Positions 26,754-35,970 are shown, numbered from the stretch's first letter. The stretch is 64,000 nucleotides of DNA from Lachnospiraceae bacterium (GCA_017626095.1 JAGAJL010000011.1:1-64000); one strand, 5' to 3'. Made by a program: numbers and translations. Notes: generated by a model not told the origin, from the letters alone.

Positions 26754-26930
26754 ATGTTTAAAGAAAAAAATTTAAAAAACAATACCAAAAATTCTTATGA
26801 TGACGATAACATTCCGGAGATAGACCTCCCACAGGATTCATGGATTATAGAACCTTTGCCTGAGTCAAGCCGTCCACGGAAGGATGGTCCCGGCGGAGAG
26901 GATAATAAATCCAAACAGAATATAAAATAA
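26754..26930 (+). CDS. Small charged hypothetical protein
   Basis: The ATG at 26754 has GAGG ten bases upstream and opens a 58-residue frame. It begins with a Lys/Asn-rich part and continues with an acidic stretch (DDDNIPEIDLPQDSW) and a Pro/Gly/Lys-rich tail (RPRKDGPGGEDNKSK). No family is recognised. It has no membrane segment or signal peptide. It is probably cotranscribed with the DUF3892 gene. Confidence 0.5.
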   Translation: MFKEKNLKNNTKNSYDDDNIPEIDLPQDSWIIEPLPESSRPRKDGPGGEDNKSKQNIK

Positions 26931-26983
26931 CGACATAATGATGACTTAACATCATCGGCTTTTATCATGAATACCATTTACTG

Positions 26984-27042
26984 AAAAAACACTTACTTTT
27001 GTAAATAAATTCTGCCTTTATATCAAAAGTAAGTGTTTTTTT
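26984..27042. terminator. Bidirectional terminator
   Basis: A perfect stem of 17-18 bp (about 26984-27001 with 27024-27041) has A- and T-runs at the two ends. It lies between the plus-strand small genes and the convergent DHH gene. Confidence 0.85.
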
Positions 27043-27053
27043 AATGATTCTAT

Positions 27054-28022
27054 CTATGTGGTTATCGTTTCTAATGCCCCCATAAACCGCTGATAAATAA
27101 CTTTATTTTCTACATCTTTTTCTTTTATTCTTGATTCTTTTGGGACAAAACCTCCGGCCATATCAAAATGCCCGCCCCCCTGTCCAATTCCTGCCAACGC
27201 ACAGCTTACCAGATTTCCTGCATGCACATTTTCCTCTTCACTGCGGACTGAGAATTTCAATCCGCCGTCCTTTTCCGCATATACCACGGAAACCGTAACT
27301 GCATCCAGTTTCAAAATAAAATCAGAAATCATGGCAACCAAAGCATCCTGACAATCAAATGGAATATAGGCAATTCCGGTTTTCTCATATATCTGGATAT
27401 TTTCAATCGCTGCTCCATAGGCTCTTAAATCTGCCAATTCGATATTATCATTTACCATTCTGTCCACTAAAGAAACCTTTGCATAAGAAAATAAATATTC
27501 AAACATCTGAATATCCAGACGTGTCACCCCTCTTCCAAAGGAATCGGTATCCATGCGTATTCCATACATTAAGGCAGATGCCGTATTTTCATCAATCGGC
27601 GTTTTACTTTCACAAAAATATTCCGCTACCAACGATGCGCAAGCCCCAACCATCCGAATATCCTGATACAAATAATCACATTCTTTTACTATCGGATGAT
27701 GGTCAATACATGCCACTTCATCTCCCGGTATATCCGTCAGATTAGCATTATATTTCTGTCCGTCTACTAAAAGCACATAATCCGTTTCCTTAATCTCCAG
27801 CTCGTTATAAGGATGCATCTCTATATGAAAATTATCCAACATCTTTACTATGCTAATCTTGTCCACATTTCCGTTATAACAAATGGCTGATTCTATCCCA
27901 TGATATTTCAGAAACTTCTGCATTCCAAACGCACTTGCAATCGCATCCGGGTCCGGAAAATTATGAGTCTGAATAAAAACCTTGTGTCCATCCAGTATTT
28001 CTAACAATCTCTTCCATTCCAC
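27054..28022 (-). CDS. DHH family phosphoesterase (NrnA-like)
   Basis: The 322-residue protein has a DHH domain (QTHNFPDPDAIASAFGMQKF, LLVDGQ, ACIDHHPI) and a C-terminal DHHA1 domain ending in GGGHFDMAGGFV. NrnA-type enzymes degrade very short RNA and may dephosphorylate pAp. It starts with GTG, nine bases after GGAGG. Confidence 0.88.
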   Translation of the reverse strand: MEWKRLLEILDGHKVFIQTHNFPDPDAIASAFGMQKFLKYHGIESAICYNGNVDKISIVKMLDNFHIEMHPYNELEIKETDYVLLVDGQKYNANLTDIPGDEVACIDHHPIVKECDYLYQDIRMVGACASLVAEYFCESKTPIDENTASALMYGIRMDTDSFGRGVTRLDIQMFEYLFSYAKVSLVDRMVNDNIELADLRAYGAAIENIQIYEKTGIAYIPFDCQDALVAMISDFILKLDAVTVSVVYAEKDGGLKFSVRSEEENVHAGNLVSCALAGIGQGGGHFDMAGGFVPKESRIKEKDVENKVIYQRFMGALETITT

Positions 28023-28066
28023 TATTTCATTCCTCCAATATATAAATCAATATGTTGGCAATTCCA

Positions 28067-28232
28067 TTATATATAATACACCATGATATATTCTTCCTCA
28101 TTCTCGTCACAGATTTCGAATCCAACATACTTTTCATAAGCTCTGTTCCAATCCCAAATCCCCGATAGTCTTTATATAACGAGATTGCAAGCGATGGCGT
28201 AGTATCATCTATATTCCATTTGGATTTTTTAC
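28067..28232 (-). pseudogene. Remnant of a GNAT acetyltransferase gene
   Basis: Minus-strand translation gives TTPSLAISLYKDYRGFGIGT followed by ELMKSML, the acetyl-CoA-binding core of a GNAT protein. The neighbouring frame continues AYEKYVGFEICDENEEEYIM and ends VYYI-stop, a typical GNAT C-terminus. The two parts overlap out of frame, so the piece between them was deleted, and the N-terminus is lost at the end of pfkA. It fills the gap between pfkA and the DHH gene. Confidence 0.75.
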
Positions 28233-28240
28233 CTCAACTC

Positions 28241-29215
28241 TTACTCCGACAACGTCAAACTAAGCTCATACTGGAACGAATCCAACGTATTATTTTCCAT
28301 TGTTATTGCCTCTGTAATATCAAAATCTATCAAAATATCATTTTTGATTGCTACGATACGGTTCTTTCCACCATGAAGCAATATCTCGATAGCATAGGCA
28401 CCCATCAATGAGCCATACATTCTATCCTTCGCCGTAGGCTGTCCGCCTCTTTGAATGTAACCCAAAACGGATACCCTTGATTCAATTCCTGTTTTATCAC
28501 GAATCATCTCTGCCAGTTCAGGAGCATCAATTACACCTTCTGCCACAACAACAAGATAGCTGTTTCTGCCATCCGCATGACGTCTTTTAATTGCATCCGT
28601 TATACTGTCAAAATTACCATCCCACTTCTCAGGAAGAACAATCGCATCTGCCGAGGTAGCCATGCCTGCCCACAATGCAATATAACCGCGCTTTCTTCCC
28701 ATAACTTCAACAACGCTGCATCTGCCATGAGAAACGGAGGAATCCCGTATTCTGTCTATCGCTTCCATCGCCGTATTTGCCGCAGTATCAAAGCCCAACG
28801 TATACTCTGTACAAGACACGTCTCTATCTATTGTTCCCGGAATACAAATCATATTGATTCCCTCTTCCCGAAATGCAATTGCACCTCTCAAGGTACCGTC
28901 ACCACCGATGGCTACGACTGCATCAATATGATTTTCTCTCAAATTATCTGCTGCCTGTTTTCTGTACGCAGGCTGTAAAAAACGTTCGCTTCTGCTGGTA
29001 TAGAGAACCGTTCCGCCTTGATTATTAATATTCCGCACATCTTCCAAGTCAAGATTTTTTGTCTCCCAGTCAATCAAGCCTTCATATCCACGAAGAATAC
29101 CTACCACTTCAATCCCTGCATTAAACGCACTAAAAACTACTGCCCTGATTGCCGAATTCATACCCGGTGCATCTCCACCACTTGTCAATACTGCTATCTT
29201 TTTTATATTACTCAT
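28241..29215 (-). CDS. pfkA: 6-phosphofructokinase
   Basis: The 324-residue protein has the complete PFK layout. LTSGGDAPGMN is followed by GGDGT (104-108), whose glycine indicates an ATP-dependent enzyme. EVMGRKRGYIALWAG and GYIQRGGQPTAKDR follow. The usual catalytic TIDND reads TIDRD (Asp130, Arg131, Asp132): both acids are kept but the asparagine is replaced. It phosphorylates fructose 6-phosphate. It overlaps the upstream GNAT gene by four bases (ATGA). Confidence 0.93.
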   Translation of the reverse strand: MSNIKKIAVLTSGGDAPGMNSAIRAVVFSAFNAGIEVVGILRGYEGLIDWETKNLDLEDVRNINNQGGTVLYTSRSERFLQPAYRKQAADNLRENHIDAVVAIGGDGTLRGAIAFREEGINMICIPGTIDRDVSCTEYTLGFDTAANTAMEAIDRIRDSSVSHGRCSVVEVMGRKRGYIALWAGMATSADAIVLPEKWDGNFDSITDAIKRRHADGRNSYLVVVAEGVIDAPELAEMIRDKTGIESRVSVLGYIQRGGQPTAKDRMYGSLMGAYAIEILLHGGKNRIVAIKNDILIDFDITEAITMENNTLDSFQYELSLTLSE

Positions 29216-29721
29216 GATACGCTCCTTTTCTCAACTGAATATAGATAAGCAATTTCCCGAAGCTGTTTTCCGCCAATATTGTCCTCCAGAATATGCTCAT
29301 CCTGCACAAAGCCGACCTTTTCATAAAACCGCCTTGCTCTGTGATTTTCTTCCAAAACCCATAAAAATATATTACGATATCCCTGCTTTGCCAGCTCGTC
29401 AATTACCTCATTTATCAGCAGCTTTCCATATCCTTTCCCCATATACTCCGGTAAAAAATAAATGGAAATGATTTCACCAAAGCCGTCAAAATCAGCAAAT
29501 CTGGATTTTCCATATGCTGAAGTACCAATAAATTTACCGTTTTCAATCATAACAAGGTGGTTCATGTCCTCTTGGTCTAAGTTTGAAATCCAACGTCCTT
29601 CCGAAATATGATTGAGCCAGCTTTCGGGAATGATATCCTGATATGCAAATTTCCAACTTTCCTCATAAATACGGCTAATTGCAAATCGGTTATCCTCTTT
29701 TTTGATATGTCTTATTTCCAT
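29212..29721 (-). CDS. GNAT family N-acetyltransferase
   Basis: This 169-residue protein has the GNAT acetyl-CoA motif YFLPEYMGKGYGKLLINEVI and the later HRARRFYEKVGF. The substrate is unknown. Its stop overlaps the pfkA start, so the two are translated together. A decayed GNAT gene lies on the other side of pfkA. Confidence 0.9.
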   Translation of the reverse strand: MEIRHIKKEDNRFAISRIYEESWKFAYQDIIPESWLNHISEGRWISNLDQEDMNHLVMIENGKFIGTSAYGKSRFADFDGFGEIISIYFLPEYMGKGYGKLLINEVIDELAKQGYRNIFLWVLEENHRARRFYEKVGFVQDEHILEDNIGGKQLREIAYLYSVEKRSVS

Positions 29722-29745
29722 AACAGTTCCCTTTTCTGCTGCAAT

Positions 29746-30429
29746 TTATTTCTCAACGGCATATTTTACAGCCACATCATCAAGTGAAGTACCATTTTCC
29801 CACGCTCCGCAATATCGGATGTATTCTGCCTCTGCATTCAGAAAATTCTCGGCATTCCGCGGAAGAATAATGGGCTCTATTGTGTTTTTAATATAATCAC
29901 ATACATATATCGTCTTTACACAATTTAAAAATACCCAGTCAAACCGATACTTTTGCTCCTGCTGCCGATACCGCATATATTCAAATAACTGACCTGCATC
30001 AATGTCATTTCCTTCTGTCGGATGAAGAAACAGATACAGTCCATTATACTTTTTATGCTGATAATTACTATTCAGCTTTTCTAATTTTCGGTCAAATCTG
30101 TATTTTGCTTTGGAGATATAATCCTGCTCTACACGACTGTCCGGCAATACCGCCCAGAACCGCCCGTTATAAAAATGCAGCCGCTCTCCGTATCTCGCAA
30201 AAGCCTGTACAGGAAGCTCCTCCTTCAGGCATCCCAGATACTGCTCAATAAAGCTCTCCTCCTGTCCGTCCTCCGGCAGAAGTGCCTGACTGACCTCCAA
30301 GCCTAAATCCATTCTATGATTAATCCAATCGGGGGACTCACTTTTGATAAAGCATGGCTGATATTCCGGCCATAAATATTTTAATGACAATGCCGCATAT
30401 ATTTCATTCAAAAGCTTCTCATATGCCAT
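29746..30429 (-). CDS. Uncharacterised protein, possible nuclease-like fold
   Basis: The 227-residue soluble protein has no family that I recognise. An early segment SPDWINHRMDLGLEVSQAL has acids spaced as in some PD-(D/E)xK nucleases, and a basic stretch KAKYRFDRKLEKLN follows. The C-terminal half is rich in aromatic residues. GGAGG precedes the ATG. It is just upstream of the GNAT/pfkA genes, which may be chance. Confidence 0.6.
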   Translation of the reverse strand: MAYEKLLNEIYAALSLKYLWPEYQPCFIKSESPDWINHRMDLGLEVSQALLPEDGQEESFIEQYLGCLKEELPVQAFARYGERLHFYNGRFWAVLPDSRVEQDYISKAKYRFDRKLEKLNSNYQHKKYNGLYLFLHPTEGNDIDAGQLFEYMRYRQQEQKYRFDWVFLNCVKTIYVCDYIKNTIEPIILPRNAENFLNAEAEYIRYCGAWENGTSLDDVAVKYAVEK

Positions 30430-30604
30430 TTTCTTTTACCTCCATATTCCACACATCCTTTATCGGACAATCAGAGACCTCAAAACAATAATAAAAACCC
30501 CCATTTCAAATTCAGGTTTTCATTTCAATATATAATGATATTATATATCATAACTACTTATCATGCACCTTTTTCTTGTCAACTATAATTTGACTTTATG
30601 TTTC

Positions 30605-31060
30605 TCACATCAGTTCCCCAAGCATTTGTGATGGATTTTCTGCTGCCTTTACCTTTCCAAATACTTTTTCAATCATCCCATTTTCGTCAATCAGATATGT
30701 GGTTCTTACCACCCCCATGGAGACCTTTCCATAATTTTTCTTTTCCTGCCATACATCATAGGCCCGAATTGCATCCAGCTCCGTATCAGACAATAACGTA
30801 AATCCCAACTGATACTTTTCCTCAAACTTTTTATGGGATGCCACCGAGTCCTTGCTTATGCCAAGGACTACTGCATTTTTCTCCGTAAACTGCGGATACA
30901 AATCACGAAACCCACATGCCTGCTTTGTACATCCCGGTGTATTGTCCTTTGGATAAAAATATAAAATAACCTTCTTCCCTGCATATTCACTTAACGTATG
31001 CCAAACTCCATTTTGGTCCTGCAATGAAAATTCAGGTGCTTTGATTCCTTCTGCTAACAT
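30605..31060 (-). CDS. bcp: Thiol peroxidase, peroxiredoxin Q/BCP type
   Basis: The 151-residue protein has YFYPKDNTPGCTKQACGFRD. The peroxidatic Cys44 and resolving Cys49 are five residues apart, as in BCP. It reduces hydrogen and organic peroxides using thioredoxin. GGGAGG precedes the ATG. The gap 30430-30604 holds AT-rich sequence and no gene. Confidence 0.92.
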   Translation of the reverse strand: MLAEGIKAPEFSLQDQNGVWHTLSEYAGKKVILYFYPKDNTPGCTKQACGFRDLYPQFTEKNAVVLGISKDSVASHKKFEEKYQLGFTLLSDTELDAIRAYDVWQEKKNYGKVSMGVVRTTYLIDENGMIEKVFGKVKAAENPSQMLGELM

Positions 31061-31125
31061 ATGTCATCCTCCCAAAATTATTAATAAATTTAATACTTAA
31101 TGTCCCAACACAAACATCACAATAA

Positions 31126-31698
31126 TCATATCAAATAATCAATCATATAACCAAATAAAATTCCAAGCACAGCCGATATGCAGATAATCAGTATCGGATG
31201 TACTTTTCGAAATACTAAAAAAACGGAGAAAAGAAATATAACCAACGCTGCATAAAAAGAGACATCGGACAAAATAGCGGTATGGATACCGGCTGGTGCA
31301 AATACTGTACCGCCAATGGAAATCATGGCAGCGCCAATCAGTCCGACAACCGCAGGCTTCAGTCCTGCCATACACCCTTTTACCATTTTGCTGTTGCTAA
31401 ATTTTGCAAAGCATTTTGCAACGATGAGAATGATGATGAAGGACGGCAGCACAACACCAAATGTTGCACAAAACGCTCCTAATATGCCGCCAACCTCTGC
31501 TCCCACATAGGTTGCTATATTGACTGCAAATGGTCCCGGTGTACTTTCGCTGACAGCAATAAAATCAACCAGTGACTTGATATCCAGCCAGTCATGAGCA
31601 ATAACTTCCTCCTGTATCAGCGGAAGCATCGCATAACCACCACCAAAGGTAAAAGCTCCGATTTTGAAAAATGTCCATAACAATTCCAGATAAATCAT
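31126..31698 (-). CDS. Chromate transporter family protein, half-size, second of pair
   Basis: The 190-residue CHR protein starts at the ATG at 31698, with GGAGGG seven bases upstream. A longer frame towards 32031 is only read-through of the other gene. Motifs are GAFTFGGGYAMLPLIQEEVI and SESTPGPFAVNIATYVG. Half-size CHR proteins work as pairs with opposite topology. They may export chromate or, in anaerobes, another anion. It overlaps the first CHR gene by four bases. Confidence 0.9.
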   Translation of the reverse strand: MIYLELLWTFFKIGAFTFGGGYAMLPLIQEEVIAHDWLDIKSLVDFIAVSESTPGPFAVNIATYVGAEVGGILGAFCATFGVVLPSFIIILIVAKCFAKFSNSKMVKGCMAGLKPAVVGLIGAAMISIGGTVFAPAGIHTAILSDVSFYAALVIFLFSVFLVFRKVHPILIICISAVLGILFGYMIDYLI

Positions 31699-32258
31699 TG
31701 TCTTTCCCTCCTTGAAATCACTGCGGAGGAGATCAGACCAAATACCGCACATCCGATAATGACTATCAGCACATCCACATTCAAAAATGCAGTCAGTACA
31801 AATGCAGATGCCATAATAATATAGGCAGTGGTATTTTTCGGACACTGCCGGTACATGGACCAGAGTGCCTTCAGAATCAGCGCAAGTACACCGGCTCTGA
31901 TACCATGAAATGCATACCGAACAGCCTGAATGCTTTGAAACTCTTTCAGAACAAAGGATACGACAAGGATAATAAAAAAAGAAGGGAAAACTACGCCAAG
32001 CGTTGCAAACAACGCTCCCCAAAAGCCACAAATACGAAATCCTACAAATGTAGCTGCATTGATTGCAATCGGTCCCGGTGTTGATTCCGCAATGGCTACG
32101 ATTTCCAGTATGTCAGCATCACTAATCCATTTTCTTTTCTCAACAATTTCCTTTTGAATCAGCGGAATCATTGCATAACCGCCGCCGAAGGTAAATGCAC
32201 CGATTTTCAAAAAGGTAAGGAATAGCTGCCATACCTTTTTCATTTTACCGCTCGCCAT
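31695..32258 (-). CDS. Chromate transporter family protein, half-size, first of pair
   Basis: The 187-residue CHR protein has GAFTFGGGYAMIPLIQKEIV and AESTPGPIAINAATFVG, clearly homologous to the gene that follows. The ATGA overlap couples translation of the two halves. AAGGAG precedes the ATG. Confidence 0.9.
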   Translation of the reverse strand: MASGKMKKVWQLFLTFLKIGAFTFGGGYAMIPLIQKEIVEKRKWISDADILEIVAIAESTPGPIAINAATFVGFRICGFWGALFATLGVVFPSFFIILVVSFVLKEFQSIQAVRYAFHGIRAGVLALILKALWSMYRQCPKNTTAYIIMASAFVLTAFLNVDVLIVIIGCAVFGLISSAVISRRERQ

Positions 32259-32372
32259 ATTCTGTCTCCTTATCGTAATGCTCTATATCGATATTATAAC
32301 AATATCGGCTTGCACTATAACTGCATTATTTTACATGTAACAATATCATTTTACGCATCAGCCTTAGATAAG

Positions 32373-32772
32373 TCAATTTTTATCATACGACAAAACGGAG
32401 CAGACACCATTTGTCCGCTCCGCTCTAAAATAAAACACTTCCTTCAAGCCTTCCAAAAGCAGCATGGTCTGATTCATCAGCTCATATTGCTTTGTCACAT
32501 CCAGATAATATTCATAATCATAAAAGCTGAAATAATTTCTTTGTTCTATCTCACCGGAAACAGAAACAAATTCCGGTTTTTTTGCGACAATCGAATAGCA
32601 ATCCGTTACCCAATCCCTGATGCTGACGGTCCCCTTCTATCAGTCTGACTCCTTCTGACTGCCTTCTGGTATTCCGATTCAAAACATATACTTCATAGCC
32701 ATGTTTCACATAATATTCAGCAACATATCTGCTTACAAATACAGTTTCTCCGGTAACTAATGCTTTCTTCAT
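32373..32772 (-). pseudogene. Decayed NAD-dependent epimerase/dehydratase gene
   Basis: The frame from 32772 begins MKKALVTGETVFVSRYVAEY and continues YVKHGYEVYVLNRN: a Rossmann start with one Gly of the usual GGT replaced by Glu. After about 45 residues it switches frame to IRDWVTDCYSIVAKKPEF, then EIEQRNYFSFYDYEYYLDVT and KQYELM, the C-terminus of the same family. About 200 central residues are missing. It is therefore a two-ended remnant with a large deletion and frameshift, not a short gene. Confidence 0.8.
32391..32422 (-). terminator. Hairpin at the end of the epimerase remnant
   Basis: An 11-bp stem with one mismatch (32396-32406 with 32412-32422) has CAAAA on its left, a short T-run on the minus strand. 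It probably ended the former epimerase transcript and now the WYL operon. Confidence 0.5.
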
Positions 32773-32796
32773 AGTGCCGTCTTCTCCCTTCCATAA

Positions 32797-33477
32797 CTAG
32801 ATAAATCTATTTTTTATCGGATGTCTTATTACCGTCTTCAATTTTTCAGGAGCTACCCTTCTGGCATCACTCAAATAAATCTCGTGATGAAGCCTTGTAC
32901 CAGTAATATCCAATTCGTACCCCTGCGCAGTCATGAATTCATGCATTCTTTCAATGGTTGCCGGCTCATCATCATAAGGTCCAATATGCATGCACTGAAC
33001 GCATAAGCCTTCCTCGTATGTCAGAAATTCCACCTTGGAAAAGTCCTGCTGCTTTTTCCTTGTTGCTTCCTCTATCGCCCAATCAAACTCCTCTTTCGTC
33101 ACAAAATCCGGTAGTCTGATAACAGAAAGAAACTGAAAATCCTCTTTGCGGCTATAATCAATCCCCTGTGTTATTCTCTGTTTGCCCGAAGTCAGTTCCT
33201 GATTCACTGTCTGCGCCTCCTGCCACCAAAATCCCTCCAGCGGTGGAACAACATAATCGAAATATCCTTCTATCTGATGATTCCCTTTTTTGCTCATTTT
33301 AATGGTAAATGCAATTCCATAAAGCAATCCGATGGAGTTCTTGTACTCACTCCCCTCTACATTGGGATTGCCCTTGCCACGAACCGCAATATAATTCATT
33401 GGCGGTACTTCCACAATGCCCGGTTTGTTTTTTGGCAGATAAAATTCCTTATACTCTTTTTTATAATCAAATGCCAT
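32797..33477 (-). CDS. GyrI-like domain protein
   Basis: The 226-residue protein has MAFDYKKEYKEFYLPKNKPG and IVEVPPMNYIAVRGKGNPN, with late LCVQCMHIGPYDDEPATIER and LHHEIYLSDARR. It is a stand-alone GyrI-like protein of the COG4832 type. These fold as small-ligand-binding or possibly hydrolytic domains. It is the last gene of the four-gene operon led by the WYL regulator. Confidence 0.82.
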   Translation of the reverse strand: MAFDYKKEYKEFYLPKNKPGIVEVPPMNYIAVRGKGNPNVEGSEYKNSIGLLYGIAFTIKMSKKGNHQIEGYFDYVVPPLEGFWWQEAQTVNQELTSGKQRITQGIDYSRKEDFQFLSVIRLPDFVTKEEFDWAIEEATRKKQQDFSKVEFLTYEEGLCVQCMHIGPYDDEPATIERMHEFMTAQGYELDITGTRLHHEIYLSDARRVAPEKLKTVIRHPIKNRFI

Positions 33478-33500
33478 TTTTTCTTTTCCCCTTTAAAAAA

Positions 33501-34262
33501 TTATAGTCCCCTGTCTGCCAGCACTTTTTCAAATTTCTTTTCTGACAGTATTTCATGCGTTACAAATTCTCCATTATAAAACAGACTGAATGTTGTAAAT
33601 GGTGTAGGCGCTTTTTGTGCCTGTTCTCTTGTCGTTATGTGAATTGATTGGAAATCAATATTTTTATTTTTTGCCATATTTTCAAGAATCGGAACATACT
33701 TCGCTGTAAAAGGGCATTGGCTTGTATAATATAAGGTAAAGCCCTGACGTACATCCGCCGGACTTACTTGTTTTACGCAGGACTTAAAATGCGGTTTTTC
33801 AATATCCTTATCAAATGGCAGAGCCATCAGTTCAAAATATGGTCCTGCCGTATCAATCGTTTCAAAGCCTTTGTACTGCAAGTATTTTTGTTCTGATAAA
33901 AATCCCCGTTTCTTCTTTGAAGATAAGATAACAAGTCCCTTTTTCCCCTTCGCTCTGCTATCGCTTATACATGCTTCCAGCAACAGGTTAGAAAAACCCT
34001 GCCCCTTATATTTTCCTGCTACCCATAAGCAATCAATATACATATAATCTCTTGCTTCCATCGGTATCCATGCATATTCAGCCGGGATATACTCAATAAA
34101 GCATTTTCCCCTGACATTCCCTTTTAAAAATACCAGTCCTTCGTCGAACCGCTCCTTCAACCACATTTTTTTAGACATCACCTGTATATCCTTGTTATTT
34201 GCAATTGCACAGCAAATATGTTCGGCTTCAAGATTATCATGTGTTAATTTTATCAGTTCCAT
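33501..34262 (-). CDS. GNAT acetyltransferase with YoaP-like C-terminal domain
   Basis: The protein is about 253 residues from the ATG at 34262. This start fits family members that begin M-x-x-I-x-LT. The N-terminal GNAT domain includes LTHDNLEAEHICCAIANNKD and LWVAGKYKGQGFSNLLLEAC. The C-terminal YoaP-like region has TLYYTSQCPFTAKYVPILEN, a thioredoxin-like segment with a single cysteine. The upstream in-frame TTG and ATG lack good sites. It is third in the WYL operon. Substrate unknown. Confidence 0.78.
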   Translation of the reverse strand: MELIKLTHDNLEAEHICCAIANNKDIQVMSKKMWLKERFDEGLVFLKGNVRGKCFIEYIPAEYAWIPMEARDYMYIDCLWVAGKYKGQGFSNLLLEACISDSRAKGKKGLVILSSKKKRGFLSEQKYLQYKGFETIDTAGPYFELMALPFDKDIEKPHFKSCVKQVSPADVRQGFTLYYTSQCPFTAKYVPILENMAKNKNIDFQSIHITTREQAQKAPTPFTTFSLFYNGEFVTHEILSEKKFEKVLADRGL

Positions 34263-34325
34263 ATAACCCTGCGTCTCCATTTCTGTTTCATCTATTGAAA
34301 CCAATTTTTCTAATCAAACGCTATC

Positions 34326-34982
34326 TCATTTTTGCCCTTTTAGTAATCTAGCTACACGTTCCCTGATATTCTGTTCAAATTCCTCCTCTGAAAAAGACGG
34401 ATCCTTTGTCTTTTTCCAAATATCGCAGGGAATATGGCTGCAAGCTCTACAATTTTTATATTGATTCCGGTTGACAGAACATTCATAGATTGGACATGCC
34501 TGTCCTTCCGGCGCATGAAACACCTTACCCAAGCTCTCATTACAGCCCTTACATATATTTCCGTAGCATCCACACTTTGTACATTCCGTACCACAGCAGC
34601 TTACCGTATTTGAAGAAGCAGACTGTGCCAAAAGCTCCTGCTGTTTTTTCTTACTGAAGCCTCCAAGTACCAGCGCATAGGACTTGTCCAGCAAATCCTT
34701 TAACAAATCATCAGGCACATTACCGTCAGCCTTCACCGAATTCCAATGCATTTTGTTCATATAATAACCGGGAATAATGTCCTCATACTGTTGCCTTAAG
34801 AAATCTCCTTCCGTCGGCTCCAACTTCAATGTAATATAGTACGGCTCATTATCTTCTCCCAGACAGACCGCCACAAACATTTTGCCGCCAATCTGATAGC
34901 GAATCCAATTCCAATCCTTCTGAAGGTCTTTCGTAACACCTGCTTTACTCATTAAATAATTGTCAATCCACACATATTTCAT
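34326..34982 (-). CDS. MmcQ/YjbR-like and DUF3795 two-domain protein
   Basis: The N-terminal 115 residues look like MmcQ/YjbR (NYLMSKAGVTKDLQKDWNWI, HWNSVKADG). The C-terminal part is a Cys-rich DUF3795 domain (CGTECTKCGCYGNICKGC, CPIYECSVN, CRACSHIPC) that should bind zinc or a cluster. The ATG at 34982 lies ten bases after GGGAG; an ATG three codons earlier is too close to it. Fusions of this kind are known in Clostridia, with unknown function. It is second in the WYL operon. Confidence 0.78.
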   Translation of the reverse strand: MKYVWIDNYLMSKAGVTKDLQKDWNWIRYQIGGKMFVAVCLGEDNEPYYITLKLEPTEGDFLRQQYEDIIPGYYMNKMHWNSVKADGNVPDDLLKDLLDKSYALVLGGFSKKKQQELLAQSASSNTVSCCGTECTKCGCYGNICKGCNESLGKVFHAPEGQACPIYECSVNRNQYKNCRACSHIPCDIWKKTKDPSFSEEEFEQNIRERVARLLKGQK

Positions 34983-35061
34983 AGATACCATTCTCCCTGC
35001 GCATTTCTATTATCGGTATTCAAGCCAATCAATTTCTTCTAAAATAATGTTTCAAATTGAT

Positions 35062-35970
35062 TTATTCCGCATATTTTCTCCTCATACCTTCTATACCGGC
35101 TCTTATTTCTGCCCGAATTTCTTGTGGCTCTATCAGCTCCACCTTATCTCGAAAGGACATCAGCCATGTAATCAAATTTTCCCTGTCCGTATAGTCTGCC
35201 TGAAATAAAAGCCTTCCGTCTTCCTGCTCCCTAAAGCTTCCACTGCCAAATTCTTCAATTAACCGCCATTTACATTCTGAATCAAAAAGAGCTTTTACCT
35301 TTATCCCACCGGGAAATATGCATTCATTGCTCAAATCCGGCATCGGCACCTGCCGCCGCACAAAAGCCTGCGTCAATAATTGTAACTCTTCCATACGATT
35401 CAGCTTAAACAGACGAAAGTCCTCTCTCGCTTTACACCAGCCCCATACATACCAGCTCGACCAGCGGAATATCAGATAGTACGGCTCTATACAGCGAACG
35501 GACTCCCCTTTGGGAGAATAGTAAATAAATTTAAGCTCCCGATGCTGTTCAATTGATGTGCGTATCAGCTCAATTTTAGGAGCAAGGGAAGCTTTGTACC
35601 ATGAGGATAAATCAATTAATATAAACTGGTTTCCCACCATAAATTCAGAAGAGCCCGCCGACAGCTTCTCCATTAACCGCCCATAACGATTGGTCCCGTT
35701 AACACTATCCAAGCTGCGAAGTCCTGCAAGAATATCCTGCATTTCCGAATTTGTAAAGAGTGTTCTATCCATTTTGTACGGTTCCATAATGGAAATGCCG
35801 CCATTTATTCCCTGTTTCGTAACAATCGGGATTCCTGCTTTGCACAAATCTTCAATATCCCTGCTAATGGTTCGTTTGGAAACCTCAAACTGCTCTGCAA
35901 GATAAGGTACCGTAACCATATCCTTTTGCAGCAATATGGACAAAATTCCCATTTGTCTGTCTATTTTCAT
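35062..35970 (-). CDS. HTH/WYL-domain transcriptional regulator (YafY type)
   Basis: The 302-residue protein has a DeoR-like HTH at its start (VTVPYLAEQFEVSKRTISRD). The WYL domain has SSWYVWGWCKAREDFRLFKL, and a C-terminal WCX-like part follows. The ATG at 35970 has GGAG five bases upstream; an in-frame start 13 codons earlier has none. It likely controls its own operon (DUF3795, GNAT-YoaP, GyrI-like) through the dyad upstream. Confidence 0.88.
   Translation of the reverse strand: MKIDRQMGILSILLQKDMVTVPYLAEQFEVSKRTISRDIEDLCKAGIPIVTKQGINGGISIMEPYKMDRTLFTNSEMQDILAGLRSLDSVNGTNRYGRLMEKLSAGSSEFMVGNQFILIDLSSWYKASLAPKIELIRTSIEQHRELKFIYYSPKGESVRCIEPYYLIFRWSSWYVWGWCKAREDFRLFKLNRMEELQLLTQAFVRRQVPMPDLSNECIFPGGIKVKALFDSECKWRLIEEFGSGSFREQEDGRLLFQADYTDRENLITWLMSFRDKVELIEPQEIRAEIRAGIEGMRRKYAE

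Noticed and set aside
31699..32031. N-terminal extension of the second chromate-transporter gene
   Set aside because: The additional residues are Cys/Tyr-rich read-through in another frame of the first CHR gene. A proper ATG with GGAGGG lies at 31698.
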